Shown here: in pieces, positions 8,727 through 17,322 of the stretch
Layout: each line of letters opens with the position of its first letter
Numbering within the stretch: the first letter of the stretch is position 1
Assembly: GCA_963740605.1 (NCBI GenBank)
Contig: CAVUFC010000014.1
Span: 496,001 to 560,000, forward strand
DNA length: 64,000 bases
From: DASSUW01 sp963740605
Lineage (GTDB): Bacteria > Actinomycetota > Thermoleophilia > Solirubrobacterales > Solirubrobacteraceae
Reading direction: 5' to 3'
Notes under the pieces: model-generated
Database searches by the model: none
Told to the model about the DNA's origin: nothing
What the model saw: only the letters and a program-made list of their open reading frames with translations
Position numbers and translations under genes: made by a program

Positions 8727-9842
8727 TCAGCTAGCGAGGGCGCCCGCGACGGGGCCGAGATGGGGTGCGAGGTACGGGGCATCGAAGCGCAGGTGGCGTG
8801 ACCAGAGCGGGAAGGCCGAGATGCGCGTCGCGTCGCCGAGGCCGCCGATCAGCGGGGCCTCCACGTACCAGCGCAACCGCGACGGGAGGACGCAGCGCAG
8901 GACCGGCGAGACGGGCTCCGGCTCGACGTCGGCACCCGCGAGGGCGGCGACCGACAGCGCCGCGGCCTCGGCCTGCTGCGCCGCGATCGAGCGATCCTTG
9001 ACCGGGAATGCCGTGCAGTCTCCGGCTGCGAAGACTCTCTCGAGATGCGGCACGTTGCCGTGCGGATCCGCGGCCAGGAAACCATCAAAGTCGTACGGGA
9101 GCCCGTGGATGCGCGGTCCGGCAAGCCGTGGCGTCGCGATGACCCGCTCAGCCGTGACTTCGTCCGCATGCGCCATCACCTCGAGCCCGCGCTCGCCGAC
9201 CGACTGCACGTAGGCGGACATCACGAGGTGCACGCCGTGGGCGCCCAGCGTCTCCTGCAGCATCGTCGCCGCGCGGGAGCCGAGGATGGCGAGCGGCGCG
9301 GACTCCGCCGTAATGAGCGTGAGCGTGACACGCGCGTCGCGCAGCGCGACTGCCGTCTCGATCGCGAGGTCGTACAGGTCGAACGGGTGCGCCGGCCCCG
9401 CAGGCTCGACCAACGCCAGGGATGTCGCACGGCCCGAGCGCAGCTCGCCGATCACGAACCGGCACTCGGCGGCGTGAGCGTCGTCGAGCGGCTCGGCGCC
9501 GGCGGACACCGCCCGGGGGAGCGCGTTCTCCGCGACGACCAGCGCGTCGTACGGAAGCTCGTAGCCGGCGGCCGTGTGCACGCGCCGCACGGCAGGGTCG
9601 ACGTCCACGACGCGGTCGTGCCGCAACTCGGCGCCCGCGGCGCCGGCGAGGCGTGCGAGTGGGATGCGAGTCCGCGCGTGCACGGCCAGCGGGTCGCGCA
9701 CCTCGACCGGCCGGTGCTCGAAATAGTGGTTCGCAGCGATCAGCGTGACGTCGACGTGGTGGCCGGCCACCGCATGCAGTGCGAACGCCGTCTCGAGCGC
9801 AGCGACATCGCCGCCGGCGACGATCACGCGCAGGCGCCTCAT
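8727..9842 (-). CDS. FAD-dependent pyridine nucleotide-disulfide oxidoreductase (divergent paralogue)
   Basis: A 371-residue flavoprotein. The N-terminus reads MRRLRVIVAGGDVAALETA, a Rossmann motif in which the usual third Gly-rich position is altered (AGGDVAA rather than AGGGVAA). The second FAD motif is FAAGDCTAFPVKD. It is the most divergent of four paralogues here and lacks the LWWP-type tail. The ATG overlaps the stop of the upstream ABC ATPase by 4 bp, so the two are co-transcribed from the promoter at 10622-10679. Its electron acceptor is unknown. Confidence 0.82.
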   Translation of the reverse strand: MRRLRVIVAGGDVAALETAFALHAVAGHHVDVTLIAANHYFEHRPVEVRDPLAVHARTRIPLARLAGAAGAELRHDRVVDVDPAVRRVHTAAGYELPYDALVVAENALPRAVSAGAEPLDDAHAAECRFVIGELRSGRATSLALVEPAGPAHPFDLYDLAIETAVALRDARVTLTLITAESAPLAILGSRAATMLQETLGAHGVHLVMSAYVQSVGERGLEVMAHADEVTAERVIATPRLAGPRIHGLPYDFDGFLAADPHGNVPHLERVFAAGDCTAFPVKDRSIAAQQAEAAALSVAALAGADVEPEPVSPVLRCVLPSRLRWYVEAPLIGGLGDATRISAFPLWSRHLRFDAPYLAPHLGPVAGALAS

Positions 9843-10615
9843 GCCGCCACCGCCCTCGCGGGCAGCGCCCCGGTGATGGCACCGACGATGTCCTCGCGCG
9901 CCGTCGTACGGCGGTCGTACGTGCCGGCATGGCGACCGAGCCGCAGGACCGAGATGCGATCCGCGATGTGGAAGACGTTCTCGAGGTTGTGGCTGATGAC
10001 CACGATCGCGAGACCCTGCTCGCGCAGATGCTCGATCAGCTCCAGAACCTGGGCGGTCTGCACGACCCCCAGCGCCGCCGTGGGCTCGTCGAGGATCAGC
10101 ACGCGCGGGCGCGTCACGAGCGACCGGGCGATGGCCACCGCCTGGCGCTGACCGCCCGACAGCGAGCCGACGCGCGCCCGTGGGCTGGCGAGCGTGGTCA
10201 CGGCAAGTGATGCGAGCAGCTCGTTCGTGCGCCGCTCCATCGCGGGCTCGTCGAGCACGCGCGACCACGGCGCAACGGCCTCGGACCCGAGGTAGAGGTT
10301 GCCGACGACGTCGATGTTGTCGCACAGCGCAAGGTCCTGGTACACGGTCGCGATTCCGGCGCGGGACGCCTCGGACGGGCTGCGGAGCTTCACCGGCTTC
10401 CCGCTGATCCAGTACTCGCCCGCATCGGCGGGCTGCACGCCGGCGATCGCCTTGATCAGCGTCGACTTCCCCGCCCCGTTGTCGCCCACCAAGGCGACGA
10501 CTTCGCCCGCGTCGACGTCGAAGTCGACGTCAACGAGCGCCTCGACGGCACCGAAGCGCTTGGTGACGCCTCGGGCGACGAGCAGCGGCATTGCCGAGAG
10601 ATCGGAAACAGGCAT
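9839..10615 (-). CDS. ABC transporter ATP-binding protein of the sugar-importer type, without a permease
   Basis: A 258-residue single ATPase domain with Walker A (GDNGAGKST), Q-loop (YQDLALCDNI), signature LSGGQRQ, Walker B (VLILDEPTAA) and switch His (VISHN). It resembles the ATPases of ribose/xylose-type importers. No permease or binding protein is adjacent, so it is an orphan or serves a transporter encoded elsewhere. The ATG at 10615 is supported by a -10 (GACACT) ending 6 nt upstream. It overlaps the downstream FAD oxidoreductase by 4 bp. Confidence 0.85.
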   Translation of the reverse strand: MPVSDLSAMPLLVARGVTKRFGAVEALVDVDFDVDAGEVVALVGDNGAGKSTLIKAIAGVQPADAGEYWISGKPVKLRSPSEASRAGIATVYQDLALCDNIDVVGNLYLGSEAVAPWSRVLDEPAMERRTNELLASLAVTTLASPRARVGSLSGGQRQAVAIARSLVTRPRVLILDEPTAALGVVQTAQVLELIEHLREQGLAIVVISHNLENVFHIADRISVLRLGRHAGTYDRRTTAREDIVGAITGALPARAVAA

Positions 10616-10621
10616 GCATCG

Positions 10622-10679
10622 AGTGTCCGCCGCGCCGGTGGCGTTGCCAACCGGGGATCGCCCTCGATCGCGCTCCGCA
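10622..10679 (-). promoter_or_regulatory. Probable regulon promoter of the ABC ATPase/FAD oxidoreductase pair
   Basis: Minus strand: TGCGGA begins at 10679, 52 bp above -10 GACACT (10627-10622), which ends 6 nt before the ATG. The position 28 bp upstream holds only CCCCGGTT, a weak match. A second TTGCGGAA lies just upstream. Confidence 0.5.
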
Positions 10680-10704
10680 GAGTTCCGCAATTCCTCACCG
10701 GCGT

Positions 10705-10710
10705 TAGCGT
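10705..10710 (+). promoter_or_regulatory. -10 element of the NagB-DUF218 gene
   Basis: TAGCGT ends 7 nt before the GTG start, the same leaderless layout seen across the window. The upstream boxes are degenerate here (ACCGGGGATC near 10652). The promoter shares its region with the divergent ABC gene. Confidence 0.45.
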
Positions 10711-10717
10711 TCGCTGC

Positions 10718-11956
10718 GTGCAGCCCACGCCGCCGCCGCTCGTGCTCGCCGACGAGGAGCGCGTCGCCCGCACCGCCGCAGAGGTGATCGCCAACCGGCT
10801 GCTCGCGCGCCCGAGTCTGCGTGTCCTGCTCTCCGGTGAGCGGACGCCGAGCACGATGTACGCCGCGCTGCGCGCTCATGCCCGGCACGGGGACCTGATC
10901 AGCCGCGCCGCCACGGTCCTCCAGCTCGACGAGTACGTCGGGCTGGCCCCGGCCGATCCGCGCAGCCGGTCGGCCCGCCTCGCGCACGAGCTGCGAGGGA
11001 TCGAGCTCCACGCGCTGCACGGTCTCGACGGCACCGCTGCGGACCTCGCCGAAGCATCTGCGCGCCACCAGCGGCTGCTCGACGCGGCGCCGCTCGACCT
11101 TGCGGTGCTGGCACTCGGCGTCGACGGACATGTCGCGTTCGACGAGCCCGGGTCGCGGCTCGACGAACCGACGCGTGTGGTCCGGCTCACGGGGCACACG
11201 CGCGACGAGCTCGCGGGCGAGGGCGAGGGCGAGAGCGTCCCCGACCGCGCGCTCACGGTCGGGCTCGGCTCGCTGCTGCACGCGCGCGAGTTATTGGTCA
11301 CGGCGACAGGGGCGAGCCGTGCGCCGGCGCTGCGGGCGATGCTGCTCGATCCACCGAGCCCGGCCTCCCCCGCGTCGCTGCTGCGCGCGCATCCTCGCCT
11401 CACCGTGATCTGCGATCGCAGCGCGGCGGCCGACCTGCCGGCGCATCGTGGCGGTCATCACGTCTGCGTCGTGCTCGGCCATCGCGAGCCGAGCATCAGC
11501 GCAGAGCACCGGATCTCGCACGAGTCGCTGGGCCGGGTGCACCGCGCGGAGTGGATCGCACGCCGCCGGCCGACGCTCACCGCCGTCCTCACCGGCTACA
11601 CGTCGACGGGCGGCCTCTCTGAGGCGGAGCAGATGCGCGCCGCGTGGAGCGTGGAGGACGTACCTCCGCTCCTGGAGGTTGCGGGCCGTGACACAGCGGA
11701 GAACGCCACGCGCTCGCTGCCGCTCGTGCTCGCGCTCGGGGACGCGCGCCGCGTGACCGTGGTGACGTCGGCCTGGCACGTGCGTGCGCCGTACCACTTC
11801 CGGGCCTGGCGGGAGTACGGTCTCGAGGTCGCCTTCGCGTTCGACTGGCGCGGAGACTGGCGCCGGATGCTCGCGCATGAGCTGCACGGCATGCGCACGA
11901 TGCGGGCCGAGCGGCGGAGCGCGCTCGCCGCGATGGCGCTGCCGCGAGCGGACTGA
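10718..11956 (+). CDS. NagB-like sugar-phosphate deaminase fused to a DUF218 (YdcF/SanA-type) domain
   Basis: A 412-residue fusion with a GTG start. Residues about 10-232 match glucosamine-6-phosphate deaminase/6-phosphogluconolactonase: LDEYVGL at 70-76 and LGVDGHVAFDEPG at 133-145, keeping the Asp-Gly-His and Glu of the NagB active site. Residues about 248-375 match DUF218: CVVLGHRE, TGYTSTGG, ENATRS and TSAWHVRAP. DUF218 proteins are usually membrane-linked and act in envelope or small-molecule metabolism; no membrane helix is seen here. Aminosugar or cell-wall recycling is a reasonable guess. I do not know this fusion as a described protein. Confidence 0.8.
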   Translation: MQPTPPPLVLADEERVARTAAEVIANRLLARPSLRVLLSGERTPSTMYAALRAHARHGDLISRAATVLQLDEYVGLAPADPRSRSARLAHELRGIELHALHGLDGTAADLAEASARHQRLLDAAPLDLAVLALGVDGHVAFDEPGSRLDEPTRVVRLTGHTRDELAGEGEGESVPDRALTVGLGSLLHARELLVTATGASRAPALRAMLLDPPSPASPASLLRAHPRLTVICDRSAAADLPAHRGGHHVCVVLGHREPSISAEHRISHESLGRVHRAEWIARRRPTLTAVLTGYTSTGGLSEAEQMRAAWSVEDVPPLLEVAGRDTAENATRSLPLVLALGDARRVTVVTSAWHVRAPYHFRAWREYGLEVAFAFDWRGDWRRMLAHELHGMRTMRAERRSALAAMALPRAD

Positions 11957-11967
11957 TCCGCAGCTCT

Positions 11968-12024
11968 TACGGAGCGGAAGCGGTGACGGCTGCGGATGTC
12001 GGCTCGTAAGCCGCCGCTTAGCGT
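11968..12024 (+). promoter_or_regulatory. Regulon promoter of the usp/phosphate-transporter operon
   Basis: TACGGA at 11968, TGCGGATG at 11991 and -10 TAGCGT at 12019-12024. Spacings are 51 and 28, an exact match. The ATG follows after 7 nt. Confidence 0.75.
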
Positions 12025-12031
12025 GACGTTC

Positions 12032-12784
12032 ATGACCGCCATCTCCGGTCCCGTCATCGTCGGCGTCGCCGACAGGCCGTACGCCGACGACGCGATCGCG
12101 CTCGGAACGCAGCTTGGCGCGCTGCTCGACGCCCCGGTGGAGCACGTGATCGTGCCCGGCCACGCCCCCGCGGCCGTGTTGCGCGCCGCCGCCGCGCACG
12201 ACCACGCGGCGATGATCGTCCTCGGGCCGACCCACCACCATCTGCTGCGCACGTTGCGCGGGACGGCCCGGCACGTGCTCGGAAGAGCCGAGTGCCCGGT
12301 CGCGGTCGCCCCCGCGGGCTACGCCCAGGCCGCGCATCGCCCCCTGAGCCGCATCGGCGTCGGCTTCGAACCGACGCCGAACGCCGGCCAGGCCTTGGAC
12401 TTCGCCTACGAGCTCGCGGCCCGTGCCGGCGGCTCGGTCGTCGCCGTCGGCGTCGCGCTCCCGCTGGCGCCGTTCGCGATCGACGACGTACGCGACCCGA
12501 CGCCCTATGTCGCTGACGAGCGCAAGACGGTGCACGGCGGTCTCGAGCGCGAGCTTGCCCACCGTCCCGCGACCGTGCCCGGCCGCGCGGAGGCTCGGAT
12601 CGGCGATCCCGCCGCCGAGCTCGCCGACCTCTCGCGAGATCTCGACCTGCTCGTCTGCGGCTCGCGCGGCCGTGGCCCGTTACGCGCGGTCCTGCTCGGC
12701 TCGGTCACCGAGCGTCTGCTGCGGTCCGCCGCCTGCCCGGTCGTCATCGTTCCGCACACCGGTCCGACCGAATGCCTTCCATGA
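12032..12784 (+). CDS. Tandem-domain universal stress protein
   Basis: A 250-residue protein with two USP folds. The second ends with the ATP-binding signature GSRGRGPLRAVLLGSV and VVIVPH, and the first domain is more degenerate. USPs of this class bind ATP and act in stress survival; several mycobacterial ones belong to the DosR regulon. The ATG at 12032 is preferred to an upstream in-frame ATG at 11996 because the -10 lies 7 nt before it. The stop overlaps the next small ORF by 4 bp, and the phosphate transporter pair follows. Confidence 0.88.
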   Translation: MTAISGPVIVGVADRPYADDAIALGTQLGALLDAPVEHVIVPGHAPAAVLRAAAAHDHAAMIVLGPTHHHLLRTLRGTARHVLGRAECPVAVAPAGYAQAAHRPLSRIGVGFEPTPNAGQALDFAYELAARAGGSVVAVGVALPLAPFAIDDVRDPTPYVADERKTVHGGLERELAHRPATVPGRAEARIGDPAAELADLSRDLDLLVCGSRGRGPLRAVLLGSVTERLLRSAACPVVIVPHTGPTECLP

Positions 12785-12888
12785 CCACCCACACCCTGGA
12801 TTCGGACGTCTTCCATCATCCGTACACCTACGCGGCGTGGCACCGGATCCCCACGGGGCCGACCGTGCCGGCGCCGGCGGTGGCGTGA
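12781..12888 (+). CDS. Small ORF (35 residues) between usp and the phosphate transporter
   Basis: An ATGA overlap with the usp stop opens a 35-codon frame beginning MTTHTLDSDVFHHPYTYAAW and ending 10 nt before the transporter start. It is rich in His, Tyr and Pro and has no membrane segment or known domain. The ATGA coupling is the same device used by real gene pairs here, which favours translation. It may instead only bridge translation between its neighbours. Confidence 0.4.
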   Translation: MTTHTLDSDVFHHPYTYAAWHRIPTGPTVPAPAVA

Positions 12889-12898
12889 GCCACGCGGC

Positions 12899-13894
12899 AT
12901 GGCCGTTGCGGTCGGCCTCGCGGTGCTGTTCGCGTTCACGAATGGCATCCACGACGCGTCCAATGCGATTGCCGCGCTGGTCGCGACCCGTGCGGCGAGG
13001 CCGGTGCAGGCCGTCGTGCTCGCAGCGATCTTCAACGTGCTCGGGCCGCTCGTCGTCGGGAGCGCGGTCGCGGACACGATCGGCGGCATCGTCACCGTTG
13101 GCGGATCGCTGGGCGTCGAAGTGATCGGCGCCGGGCTGTTCGCCGCCGTGGTCTGGAACGGGACCACGTGGGCGCTCGGCTTGCCGTCGAGCTCCGGGCA
13201 CGCTCTGGTCGGTGGGCTCGTCGGCGCCGCGCTCGCGGCGAGCGGCGCCGACGCGATCCAGTGGGGCGGGATCGAGCATGGTCATCCCGTCGGCGTCTTC
13301 GGAACCTTGATCGCGCTCGCGCTGGCGCCGGTCCTCGGCGCCGCCGCCGCATTCGTCGTGATCCGCGGGCTGCGCCGTGCGGCCCGGCGAGCGACGCGGC
13401 GCTTGCAGGGTCCCGTTGTGGGCGCCGAGTGGGGGCTGTCCGCGGCGCTTGCGTTCAGCCATGGCGCCAATGACGCACAGAAGTCGGTCGGCGTCATCGC
13501 GGCCCTGCTCGTCGCCGACGGCCGGCTCGACAGCCTGTCGTCGCCGACCTGGGCGGTGGTCACCTGCGCACTGGCGCTCACGGCCGGCACCGCGCTCGGT
13601 GGCTGGGGCATCGTCAAGACCGTCGGGCGCCGCATCTACCGCATCACGCCCGTCGACGGGATGGCGACCCAGGCTGCATCGGCCGGGGTGATCCTGGGTG
13701 CCTCGTTCGTCGGCGCGCCGGTGTCCACGACGCAGGTCGTCGCATCCTCGGTGCTCGGCATCGGCGGCGGACGCCGTCGCTGGCGGCACGTCAACTGGAT
13801 CGTCGTGCGCCACATCGCACTCGGCTGGCTCGTCACCATGCCCGCGACGGCGGTCGTCGCCGCGGTCGCGGTCAGCGTCTGGAGGGGGTTGTGA
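12899..13894 (+). CDS. PiT-family inorganic phosphate transporter
   Basis: A 331-residue integral membrane protein. It carries both PiT signature repeats: FTNGIHDASNAIA near the N-terminus and FSHGANDAQKSVG in the second half, plus PSSSGHALVGGLVGA and APVSTTQVV. It is a low-affinity phosphate (metal-phosphate) symporter. The next gene is a DUF47/PhoU-like protein, the usual partner of Pit transporters. The operon begins with a universal stress protein under the regulon promoter, so phosphate uptake is tied to the stress response here. Confidence 0.92.
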   Translation: MAVAVGLAVLFAFTNGIHDASNAIAALVATRAARPVQAVVLAAIFNVLGPLVVGSAVADTIGGIVTVGGSLGVEVIGAGLFAAVVWNGTTWALGLPSSSGHALVGGLVGAALAASGADAIQWGGIEHGHPVGVFGTLIALALAPVLGAAAAFVVIRGLRRAARRATRRLQGPVVGAEWGLSAALAFSHGANDAQKSVGVIAALLVADGRLDSLSSPTWAVVTCALALTAGTALGGWGIVKTVGRRIYRITPVDGMATQAASAGVILGASFVGAPVSTTQVVASSVLGIGGGRRRWRHVNWIVVRHIALGWLVTMPATAVVAAVAVSVWRGL

Positions 13895-14505
13895 TGCGAC
13901 GTCTCCGCTGGTTCCTGCCGGAGTCGCCCGACGTGCTCGGCATGCTGCACCGCCAGCTCGCCGTCACGATCGAGGGCATGGACGCGTTCGCGGCCTGGGC
14001 CGGCGGAGACGACCAGGCCGCTGACACCGTGCGCGAATGCGAGCACCGCGCAGACGCGGCTCGCCGCGAGTTGCACACGACGCTCAAGGACGCGTTCGTC
14101 ACGCCGCTCGAGCCGGAGGACCTGTTCGCCCTCTCGCGCGGGCTCGACCGGATCGTCAACCAGGCCAAGGACCTCGTCCGCGAGTCAGAGGTGATGGACT
14201 GTCCTCCGGACAAGCCGCTGGCCGACATGGCGATACGTCTCGCGGCGGCGGTACGAGGACTCGACACGGCGATCGCCCGGCTCGCGCCGCGCGGCGCGGA
14301 CACGACCGAAGCCTCCGACGCGGTGATCAAGGAATCGCGGCGGATCGAGCGGGTCTACCGCGCCGCGATGGCCGAGCTGCTCAAGGTCGACGACCTGCGG
14401 GAGGTGATGGCCCGCCGCGAGCTGTACCGGCGCTGCTCGCGGATGGGCGAGTCCGCGGTGGAGGTGGCCGAACGCGTGCTCTACGCCGCGGTCAAGGAGA
14501 GCTGA
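13894..14505 (+). CDS. DUF47 (PhoU-like) accessory protein of the Pit transporter
   Basis: A 203-residue all-helical protein of the DUF47/PhoU-like family, with the pattern HRADAARRELHTTLKDAF and LEPEDLFALSRGLD that marks the metal-binding helices. DUF47 proteins are encoded next to PiT transporters and are thought to modulate them. The ATG at 13894 overlaps the transporter stop; a GTG at 13891 is an alternative, but the ATG has better spacing from the GGAGGGG ribosome site. Confidence 0.88.
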   Translation: MRRLRWFLPESPDVLGMLHRQLAVTIEGMDAFAAWAGGDDQAADTVRECEHRADAARRELHTTLKDAFVTPLEPEDLFALSRGLDRIVNQAKDLVRESEVMDCPPDKPLADMAIRLAAAVRGLDTAIARLAPRGADTTEASDAVIKESRRIERVYRAAMAELLKVDDLREVMARRELYRRCSRMGESAVEVAERVLYAAVKES

Positions 14506-14695
14506 CCGGCCGCGGTGAACTACGAAAGCGGATCGCCTGCGTCTTCGCACCCGTCGAGCTGAAGGCGACCAAGGATCGTCTCGACGACCTCGAGCCCACG
14601 TCGACCTCGCGCGTCCGGCGAGAGCGACCGCGAGCTCGTGGGGTTGGATGGGTGCTCCATACTCGCTCGCGGCAGGCGACGACGGGAGCGGCGCG

Positions 14696-17317
14696 ATGGG
14701 CACAGGAGGCGATCCGAAGGGGATCCACACCTACGTGTTGGGTCTTCAAGAGATCGACGAGACGCAGGTCGCGGTGGTTGGCGGCAAGGGCGCGCACCTG
14801 GGGGCGCTTTCGCGAATCGAAGGCGTCCGCGTGCCGCCCGGCTTCTGCGTGACGACGGACGCCTTCCGGCAGATCGTGGAAGACGCGCCATCGATCCACG
14901 ATCGGCTCGATCGGCTGTCACGCCTGACCGCGGACGACGGGGAGGCGATCCGCACGCTGAGCGCGGAGATCCGGCGGGCCCTCGAGGGGATCGCTATCCG
15001 TGACGATCTGGCGGCGGCGATCACCGGCGCGCTCGCCCGTCTCGGCGAGCAGGCCGCCTACGCCGTTCGATCGAGCGCGACGGCGGAGGACCTGCCGACG
15101 GCCTCCTTCGCGGGTCAGCAGGACACGTACCTGAACGTCGTGGGGACGGCCGCGGTCCTTCAGCACGTCAGCCGGTGCTGGGCCTCGCTGTTCACCGAGC
15201 GAGCCGTGGCCTACCGCCTGCGCAACGGCGTCGACCACCGGAAGGTGCACATGGCCGTCGTCGTGCAGCAGATGGTCTTCCCGGACGCCGCCGGCATCCT
15301 CTTCACGGCGGACCCCGTCACGTCCAACCGCAAGGTCGCCTCAGTGGAAGCCAGCTTCGGCCTCGGCGAGGCCCTGGTCTCCGGCTTGGTGAACGCCGAC
15401 CTCTACAAGGTGCGGGAGGGCGAGGTCGTCGCGAAGGCGGTCGGCACCAAGCGGCTCGCGATTCGCGCCGCCGCGGCCGGCGGGACGCACGAACAGGCGA
15501 TCGCACCGGACCGACAGGAGCAGCCGGCACTGGCGGACGCGCAGGTCATTCGGCTCGAGCGCCTCGGCCGCCGGATCGAAGCGCATCTCGGCCGCCCCCA
15601 GGACATCGAATGGTGCTTTGTCGACGACGGCTTCCAGATCGTCCAGAGCCGACCGATCACCACGCTGTTCCCCATCCCCGCGGCCGGCGACCGAGAGAAC
15701 CATGTCTACGTCTCGGTCGGTCATCAGCAGATGATGACCGACCCCATGAAGCCCCTGGGGCTCTCCCTGCACCAGCTGATTGCGCTCCCGCGGATGTACG
15801 AGGCCGGCGGGAGGCTGTTCGTGGACGTCGCCAAGGGCCTGGCTTCGCCCACGAGCCGCGCACGCCTCCTGGAGGTCCTGGGCAAAGGCGATCCGCTGAT
15901 CGGGGACGCGCTGCAGGCCATCCTCGACCGCGACTTCATCCCGTCGCTCCCGGACGAGGCTCCCGCCGGGCCGCCGGCCGGCGGCGCACCAGCCCCGATC
16001 GAGACCGATCCGGGCATCGTCACCGAGCTGATCGGGCGCACCCAGGCCTCGATCGCCGCCCTGAAACGCGACATCCGGACGAAGTCCGGACCGGCGCTGC
16101 TCGACTTCGTCCTGGCGGACATCCAGGAGCTGAAGCGGATCCTGTTCGATCCGCGCAGCCATCAGGTGTTCATGGGGGCGATGGAGGCCACATGGTGGCT
16201 GAACGAGCGGCTGGAGGTGTGGCTGGGCGAGAAGAACGTGGCCGACACGCTCTCGCAGTCCGTTCCCCACAACGTCACGTCGGAGATGGGTCTGGCGCTC
16301 CTGCACGTCGCGGACGTGATCCGCCCGCACCCGGAGGTGGTGGCGTTCTTGGAACAGGTCGAGGACGAGGAGTTCCTGGACGAACTGGGCGAGATCCCCG
16401 GCGGGCGGGAAGCGCGCGACGCCATCCGGGAGTACCTCGGCAACTACGGCATGCGCTGCGTCGGAGAGATCGACATCACGAGGCCGCGTTGGAGCGAACG
16501 ACCCACCACGCTCGTGCCCCTGATCCTCGGCAACATCAAGAACTTCGAGCCGAGCGCCGGCGAGCGGTGCTTCGAACGAGGGCGGCAGGAGGCGTGGGCG
16601 AAGGAACAGGAAGTGCTGGGGCGGCTGCAGGCCCTGCCGGACGGGGCGCGCAAGGCCGAAGAGACCAAGTGGATGATCGACCGGGTCCGGACCTTCATCG
16701 GGTACCGGGAGTATCCGAAGTACGGCCTGGTCAGCCGCACCTTCGTCTACAAGCAGGCTCTGCTGGAAGAGGCCGAGCGCCTCGTGCACGCCCACGTGGT
16801 TCGTGAGGTCCAAGACGTCTTCTACCTCACGTTCCAGGAGCTCCACGACGTCGTGCGCGCGAACGAGGTGGTCGATGAGCAGCTCATCGCCCAGCGCAAG
16901 GACGCGTTCAGCTCGTATCAAGCACTCACACCGCCCCGGGTGCTGACGTCGGAGGGCGAGGCCGTCGCCGGGGCGTACCGACGCGGCGACGTGCCGGCCG
17001 GCGCCCTGCTCGGCCTCCCGGTCTCCGCCGGGACCATCGAGGGACGCGCCCGCGTGATCCTGGACATGGCGGAGGCCAAGGTCGAACCCGGCGACATCCT
17101 GGTCACGGCCTACACGGACCCCGCCTGGTCCCCCCTGTTCGTCGCGGTCGAGGGCCTCGTGACGGAGGTGGGCGGCCAGATGACCCACGGCGCAGTGATC
17201 GCACGGGAGTACGGCTTGCCGGCCGTCGTGGGCGTCGAGCACGCCACCCGGCTGATCCGGGATGGGCAGCGGATCCGCGTGCATGGCACGGACGGGTACG
17301 TCGAGATCCTGCCCTAG
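14696..17317 (+). CDS. rph: Rifamycin-inactivating phosphotransferase (Rph) / PEP-synthase-like dikinase
   Basis: An 873-residue protein, the length of rifampin phosphotransferases. The N-terminal ATP-grasp (PPDK_N) domain begins YVLGLQEIDETQ and VGGKGAHLGALSRIEG, typical of Rph. A long middle region follows, and the C-terminus holds the swivelling phosphohistidine domain (GGQMTHGAVIAREYGLPAVVG). There is no PEP/pyruvate TIM barrel after the His domain, unlike true PEP synthase or PPDK, which argues for Rph, phosphorylating rifamycins with ATP. The ATG at 14696 has a GGGAG site; an in-frame ATG at 14648 is an alternative. No regulon promoter was found, which sets it apart from its left neighbours. 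Confidence 0.82.
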   Translation: MGTGGDPKGIHTYVLGLQEIDETQVAVVGGKGAHLGALSRIEGVRVPPGFCVTTDAFRQIVEDAPSIHDRLDRLSRLTADDGEAIRTLSAEIRRALEGIAIRDDLAAAITGALARLGEQAAYAVRSSATAEDLPTASFAGQQDTYLNVVGTAAVLQHVSRCWASLFTERAVAYRLRNGVDHRKVHMAVVVQQMVFPDAAGILFTADPVTSNRKVASVEASFGLGEALVSGLVNADLYKVREGEVVAKAVGTKRLAIRAAAAGGTHEQAIAPDRQEQPALADAQVIRLERLGRRIEAHLGRPQDIEWCFVDDGFQIVQSRPITTLFPIPAAGDRENHVYVSVGHQQMMTDPMKPLGLSLHQLIALPRMYEAGGRLFVDVAKGLASPTSRARLLEVLGKGDPLIGDALQAILDRDFIPSLPDEAPAGPPAGGAPAPIETDPGIVTELIGRTQASIAALKRDIRTKSGPALLDFVLADIQELKRILFDPRSHQVFMGAMEATWWLNERLEVWLGEKNVADTLSQSVPHNVTSEMGLALLHVADVIRPHPEVVAFLEQVEDEEFLDELGEIPGGREARDAIREYLGNYGMRCVGEIDITRPRWSERPTTLVPLILGNIKNFEPSAGERCFERGRQEAWAKEQEVLGRLQALPDGARKAEETKWMIDRVRTFIGYREYPKYGLVSRTFVYKQALLEEAERLVHAHVVREVQDVFYLTFQELHDVVRANEVVDEQLIAQRKDAFSSYQALTPPRVLTSEGEAVAGAYRRGDVPAGALLGLPVSAGTIEGRARVILDMAEAKVEPGDILVTAYTDPAWSPLFVAVEGLVTEVGGQMTHGAVIAREYGLPAVVGVEHATRLIRDGQRIRVHGTDGYVEILP

Positions 17318-17322
17318 CGCTG

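Noticed and set aside
8612..8734. A 40-codon ORF on the plus strand (GTG start) encoding one hydrophobic helix, between the P2A ATPase and an FAD oxidoreductase.
   Set aside because: It has no ribosome-binding site or -10, overlaps the regulon boxes of the ATPase promoter, and its hydrophobic run comes from GTC-rich sequence. Probably chance.
14521..14526. A TACGAA core before the Rph gene resembling the distal regulon box.
   Set aside because: No partner box lies 23 bp downstream and no -10 lies 51 bp downstream; the gene starts 175 bp away with its own ribosome site.
14648..17317. Annotation of this gene as PEP synthase.
   Set aside because: The PEP/pyruvate TIM barrel is absent after the phosphohistidine domain, and the N-terminus matches rifamycin phosphotransferases better.
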